This document shows, one piece after another, positions 61,454 through 64,000 of a DNA stretch of 64,000 bases (the stretch's first letter is position 1; the number at the start of each line of letters is the position of its first letter). The stretch comes from Duganella zoogloeoides (GTDB taxonomy: Bacteria > Pseudomonadota > Gammaproteobacteria > Burkholderiales > Burkholderiaceae_D), in the NCBI RefSeq assembly GCF_034479515.1, contig NZ_CP140152.1, positions 5,580,001 to 5,644,000 on the forward strand. The letters run 5' to 3'. The translations under genes and the position numbers were made by a program. The notes under the pieces were generated by a model that had not been told where the DNA came from, did no database searches, and was given only the letters and a program-made list of their open reading frames with translations.

Positions 61454-62365
61454 CTATGCCTGCAAGTCGGGGTCGCTGCGCAACAGCTCCGCCAGCCATG
61501 CCGCGAACACGCCCAGGCGCGGCGACGCCATGCGGCCTTGCGGGTACAGCAGCGAGATCGGCATCGGCGCCGGTGGCGTGGCCGCCAGCACCTCCACCAG
61601 CGCGCCGCTGGCCAGGTGGTCGCGCACCTGGTAGCGCGCGGCCTGGATCAGGCCCATGCCCTGCAACGCGCAACTGATATATGCATCGGGCTCATTGACC
61701 GCGATCGCCCCGCGTATCGGGACGATCACGGCGCGGCCATCGACCATGAAGTCCCAGTCGAACACGCGCCCGGTGCGGCCGGAAAAATGCAACACGCCGC
61801 GATGGCCGGGCAAATCGTCGAGCGTGTGCGGCGCCCCGTGCTGCGCCAGGTACCACGGCGAGGCGCAGGTAAGAAAGCCCATACTGCCCAGGCGCCGCCC
61901 CACCAGCGACGAGTCCTGCAACTCGCCCACGCGCAGCGCGCAGTCGAGGCCCTCCTGCGTCAGGTCCACCACGCGCTCGGTCATGCTGACCATCAGTTCG
62001 ATCTCGGGATAGGCGCGGGTGAAGTCGGCGATGCGCGGCATGACCAGGTGGCGGCCTACCGCGCCGGGCAGGTCCACCCGCAATTTGCCGCGCGGGCGCT
62101 GCAAATTCTGTCCCCGAAAAGTACTTTCGGCGTCTTCCACCGCCTCCAATATGTCCAGGCACTTCTTGAAGTAGTCGGCGCCGTCGGGCGTGAGCGACAG
62201 CCGGCGCGTGGTCCGGTGCAGCAGCCGGGTGCCGAGGAACGCTTCGAGCCTGTTGATGGTGGCGGTGAGCGCGGCGCGCGGCAGGTCGAGCGTTTCGGCA
62301 GCCTTGGTATAGCTGTTGGCTTCGACGATGCGTACGAAGGTCTGCATGGCCTTCAATTTGTCCAT
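61454..62365 (-). CDS. LysR-family transcriptional regulator
   Basis: The 303-residue regulator has an N-terminal winged helix (SYTKAAETLDLPRAALTATI then RLEAFLGTRLLHRTTR) and a C-terminal periplasmic-binding-like effector domain. It belongs to the large group of LysR proteins near CrgA/AaeR-like regulators, whose effectors cannot be predicted. It is divergent from an MFS exporter with 103 bases between, so it most likely controls that gene and itself. A dyad at 62384-62400 is a likely binding site. Confidence 0.92.
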   Translation of the reverse strand: MDKLKAMQTFVRIVEANSYTKAAETLDLPRAALTATINRLEAFLGTRLLHRTTRRLSLTPDGADYFKKCLDILEAVEDAESTFRGQNLQRPRGKLRVDLPGAVGRHLVMPRIADFTRAYPEIELMVSMTERVVDLTQEGLDCALRVGELQDSSLVGRRLGSMGFLTCASPWYLAQHGAPHTLDDLPGHRGVLHFSGRTGRVFDWDFMVDGRAVIVPIRGAIAVNEPDAYISCALQGMGLIQAARYQVRDHLASGALVEVLAATPPAPMPISLLYPQGRMASPRLGVFAAWLAELLRSDPDLQA

Positions 62366-62383
62366 GATTGTTCACATTAAATG

Positions 62384-62400
62384 AATGGTATATGACCATT
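62384..62400. promoter_or_regulatory. dyad AATGGT-N5-ACCATT, candidate LysR operator
   Basis: A perfect inverted repeat with six-base arms and a five-base centre, 19 bases from the LysR start codon and about 70 from the MFS gene. LysR boxes are dyads of about 15 bases in just such divergent regions. The centre does not fit the simplest T-N11-A pattern exactly, so the call rests on position and symmetry. Confidence 0.5.
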
Positions 62401-62468
62401 ATGCCCTGATTATCTTTGGCCGCAATCGGCCTACACTGGGTTCATCGTTATCTCCACCGGAGTTCATC

Positions 62469-63689
62469 ATGAATCAGACAGAAGACAAAGACATCAGCAA
62501 TGGCATGGTCATGCTGCTGGCCGCGGCCACCGGCCTGATCGTCGCCAACCTGTACTACGCCCAGACCCTGGTCGGGCCGATCAGCGCCGCCACCGGGCTG
62601 TCCGCCGAAGCGGCGGGCCTGATCGTCACGCTCACCCAGATCGGCTACACCATCGGCCTGCTGTTCATCGTACCGCTGGGCGACCTGCTGGAAAACCGCC
62701 GCCTGATCTTTACCGGCCTGTTGTTTACCTCGGCGATGCTGGTCATCGCCGCGTTTTCCACCAGCGCCTGGCTGTTCCTGGTGGCCGCATTGGGTATCGG
62801 CTTGGGTTCCGTGGCGGCGCAGATCATCGTGCCGTTTGCCGCCCACCTCTCGAAAGAGGCCACGCGCGGCCACACGGTCGGTAAGGTGGTCAGCGGCCTG
62901 CTGCTGGGGATCATGCTGGCGCGCCCGGTCGCCAGCCTGGTGGCCGACGCCACCAACTGGCACGTGGTGTTCGGCGGCGCCGCGCTGATCGTGCTGGTCG
63001 TGGCCCTGGTCCTGCGCGCCAAGCTGCCCGAACGCGTACCGGTATCGAGCATCACCTACCCTGCCCTGCTGGCATCGCTGTGGCATCTGTTTGCGACCAC
63101 GCCGGTGCTGCGCCGCCGTGCCGCCTACCACGCCGGCCTGTTCGGTTCGTTCAGCCTGTTCTGGACCGTGGCGCCGCTGATGCTCGCTGGTCCGCAGTTC
63201 CACCTGTCGCAAACCGGCATCGCCATCTTTGCCCTGGTGGGCATGGCCGGTGCGGTAGCGTCGCCGATCGCCGGACGCCTGGCCGATGCAGGCCACACCT
63301 TGACGGCCACGGCTGCGGCCCTGGCGCTGGGCGTGATCGCGTTCGCTCTGCCGATGGCAGCGCCCGAATCGGCGGCCATGCGCAACGTCTCGCTGGGAAT
63401 ATTGGTGGTGGCGTCCATCGTGCTGGACATGGGGGTGGCGGCCAACCTGGTGCTGGGCCAGCGCGCGATCTTCTCGCTGGGCGCCCATGTGCGCAGCCGT
63501 TTGAATGGCGTGTACTTCGCGCTGTTCTTCGCCGGTGGCGCGCTCGGTTCCGCCCTGGGCGGCTGGATGTACGCCGCACATGGCTGGCATGCGGCGCTGC
63601 TGACCGGGATGGCATTCCCCGGCCTGGCACTGATTTACTGGATTACCGAGTATGCCGCCCACACCTCGGCACAGCGCAAACCGGCATAA
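62469..63689 (+). CDS. MFS transporter, DHA1-like exporter
   Basis: The 406-residue inner-membrane protein has about twelve hydrophobic segments. The first helix reads LAAATGLIVANLYYAQTLVG, common in the YgaY/AraJ-type branch of drug-proton antiporters. The motif A-like loop is GDLLENRRLIFTG between helices 2 and 3. The ATG at 62469 has GGAG six bases upstream. The substrate is unknown; control by the divergent LysR protein is likely. Confidence 0.9.
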   Translation: MNQTEDKDISNGMVMLLAAATGLIVANLYYAQTLVGPISAATGLSAEAAGLIVTLTQIGYTIGLLFIVPLGDLLENRRLIFTGLLFTSAMLVIAAFSTSAWLFLVAALGIGLGSVAAQIIVPFAAHLSKEATRGHTVGKVVSGLLLGIMLARPVASLVADATNWHVVFGGAALIVLVVALVLRAKLPERVPVSSITYPALLASLWHLFATTPVLRRRAAYHAGLFGSFSLFWTVAPLMLAGPQFHLSQTGIAIFALVGMAGAVASPIAGRLADAGHTLTATAAALALGVIAFALPMAAPESAAMRNVSLGILVVASIVLDMGVAANLVLGQRAIFSLGAHVRSRLNGVYFALFFAGGALGSALGGWMYAAHGWHAALLTGMAFPGLALIYWITEYAAHTSAQRKPA

Positions 63690-63771
63690 CATAGCCTTCA
63701 TGGCGGCGTTGCAGCGCCTCGCCGTACTATCGTACTGTCTTCGTCGCTACGACCTGCTCTGAAGGCTATGT
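63689..63771. repeat. 83-base inverted-repeat element between convergent genes
   Basis: ACATAGCCTTCA at 63689-63700 is matched exactly in inverted orientation by TGAAGGCTATGT at 63760-63771. Between them is a GC-rich segment with its own small palindrome (GTACTATCGTAC-type, GTAC arms, about 63724-63735). The left arm starts inside the MFS stop codon region and the right arm is six bases from the TonB receptor stop. It may act as a terminator for both genes or be a dispersed repeat. Confidence 0.7.
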
Positions 63772-63776
63772 CGATT

Positions 63777-64000
63777 TTAGAAGTGGTAGTTCACTTCCAC
63801 CCAGCCCTGCCGTCCGACCGGGCTGTAGTTTCCTACCGGGTAGTACGGCCAGCCGCCGCTCACATCGCTCTTGACCTTGTTGAACAGGTTGTTGACCGAG
63901 ACCGACACCGTGGCGTGCTCATTGAGGCGGTACACCACGCTGGCGTTGACCAGGGTGGTCGGCGTCAGGTAGGCGTCACCGGCGCCGTTGGGCACCTTGC
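63777..64000 (-). CDS. TonB-dependent receptor, C-terminal fragment (5' part outside window)
   Basis: The last 74 codons of a leftward gene cut by the window edge. They show beta-strands typical of an outer-membrane barrel: LVNASVVYRLNEHATVSVSVNNLFNK, split here as LVNASVVYRLNEH and ATVSVSVNNLFNK. The protein ends WVEVNYHF, with the terminal aromatic residue needed for barrel assembly. NNLFNK is the signature near the end of TonB-dependent receptors. The substrate cannot be told from this fragment. Confidence 0.88.
   Translation of the reverse strand, partial: KVPNGAGDAYLTPTTLVNASVVYRLNEHATVSVSVNNLFNKVKSDVSGGWPYYPVGNYSPVGRQGWVEVNYHF

Overview
The window reads as ordinary chromosome of a high-GC betaproteobacterium, most likely Oxalobacteraceae (Massilia, Duganella or Janthinobacterium relatives). 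The basis is the tRNA-Tyr/Gly/Thr-tuf-tRNA-Trp-secE-nusG-rplKAJL-rpoBC block, GC-rich codon use, many secreted peptidases and a TonB receptor. The genus is inferred; no rRNA gene is present. No prophage, insertion sequence, integrase or CRISPR array is visible.

Layout. 1-4.5 kb: a leftward TldD-like / TldE-like / TldD-like set in which only the two TldD-like proteins carry twin-arginine signals. 4.8-5.6 kb: a secreted methyltransferase-like protein. 5.7-12.2 kb: a leftward, translationally coupled chemosensory operon (mcp, cheY, STAS protein, cheA, cheW, cheR, cheB), divergent from a Crp/Fnr-type regulator. 13.2-16.7 kb: an M1 aminopeptidase and a serine hydrolase. 16.8-17.6 kb: a yybP-ykoY-type manganese riboswitch ahead of a UPF0016 exporter gene. 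17.6-26.4 kb: a 2937-residue cyclic beta-glucan synthase. 26.6-29.3 kb: a cysteine desulfurase / degenerate metallo-beta-lactamase / rhodanese fusion, divergent from an Lrp-family regulator. 29.3-33.9 kb: an HPP-CBS membrane protein, a DUF885 protein, two small orphan genes and an HTH regulator.

34.0-48.1 kb is the transcription and translation core, all leftward. 48.3-53.3 kb holds a convergent c-di-GMP pair (MASE1-CHASE-PAS-GGDEF-EAL and REC-DUF3369-HD-GYP). 53.5-58.0 kb has a J-domain membrane protein, a MidA-type methyltransferase and a folM-like/folB/ttcA operon. 58.0-64.0 kb has an M14 carboxypeptidase, an S41 lipoprotein protease, a LysR/MFS divergent pair and the end of a TonB-dependent receptor.

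Points most worth following up: possible Tat hitchhiking of the TldE-like subunit; the desulfurase-pseudoMBL-rhodanese fusion with its divergent regulator; the manganese riboswitch; paired palindromic repeats, one between rpoB and rpoC and one supplying the last codons of the GGDEF-EAL gene; and a paired degenerate motif in the CheA linker. I see no clearly new multi-gene defence or mobile system. The desulfurase-fusion locus and the exported TldD/TldE set are the nearest to undescribed biology.
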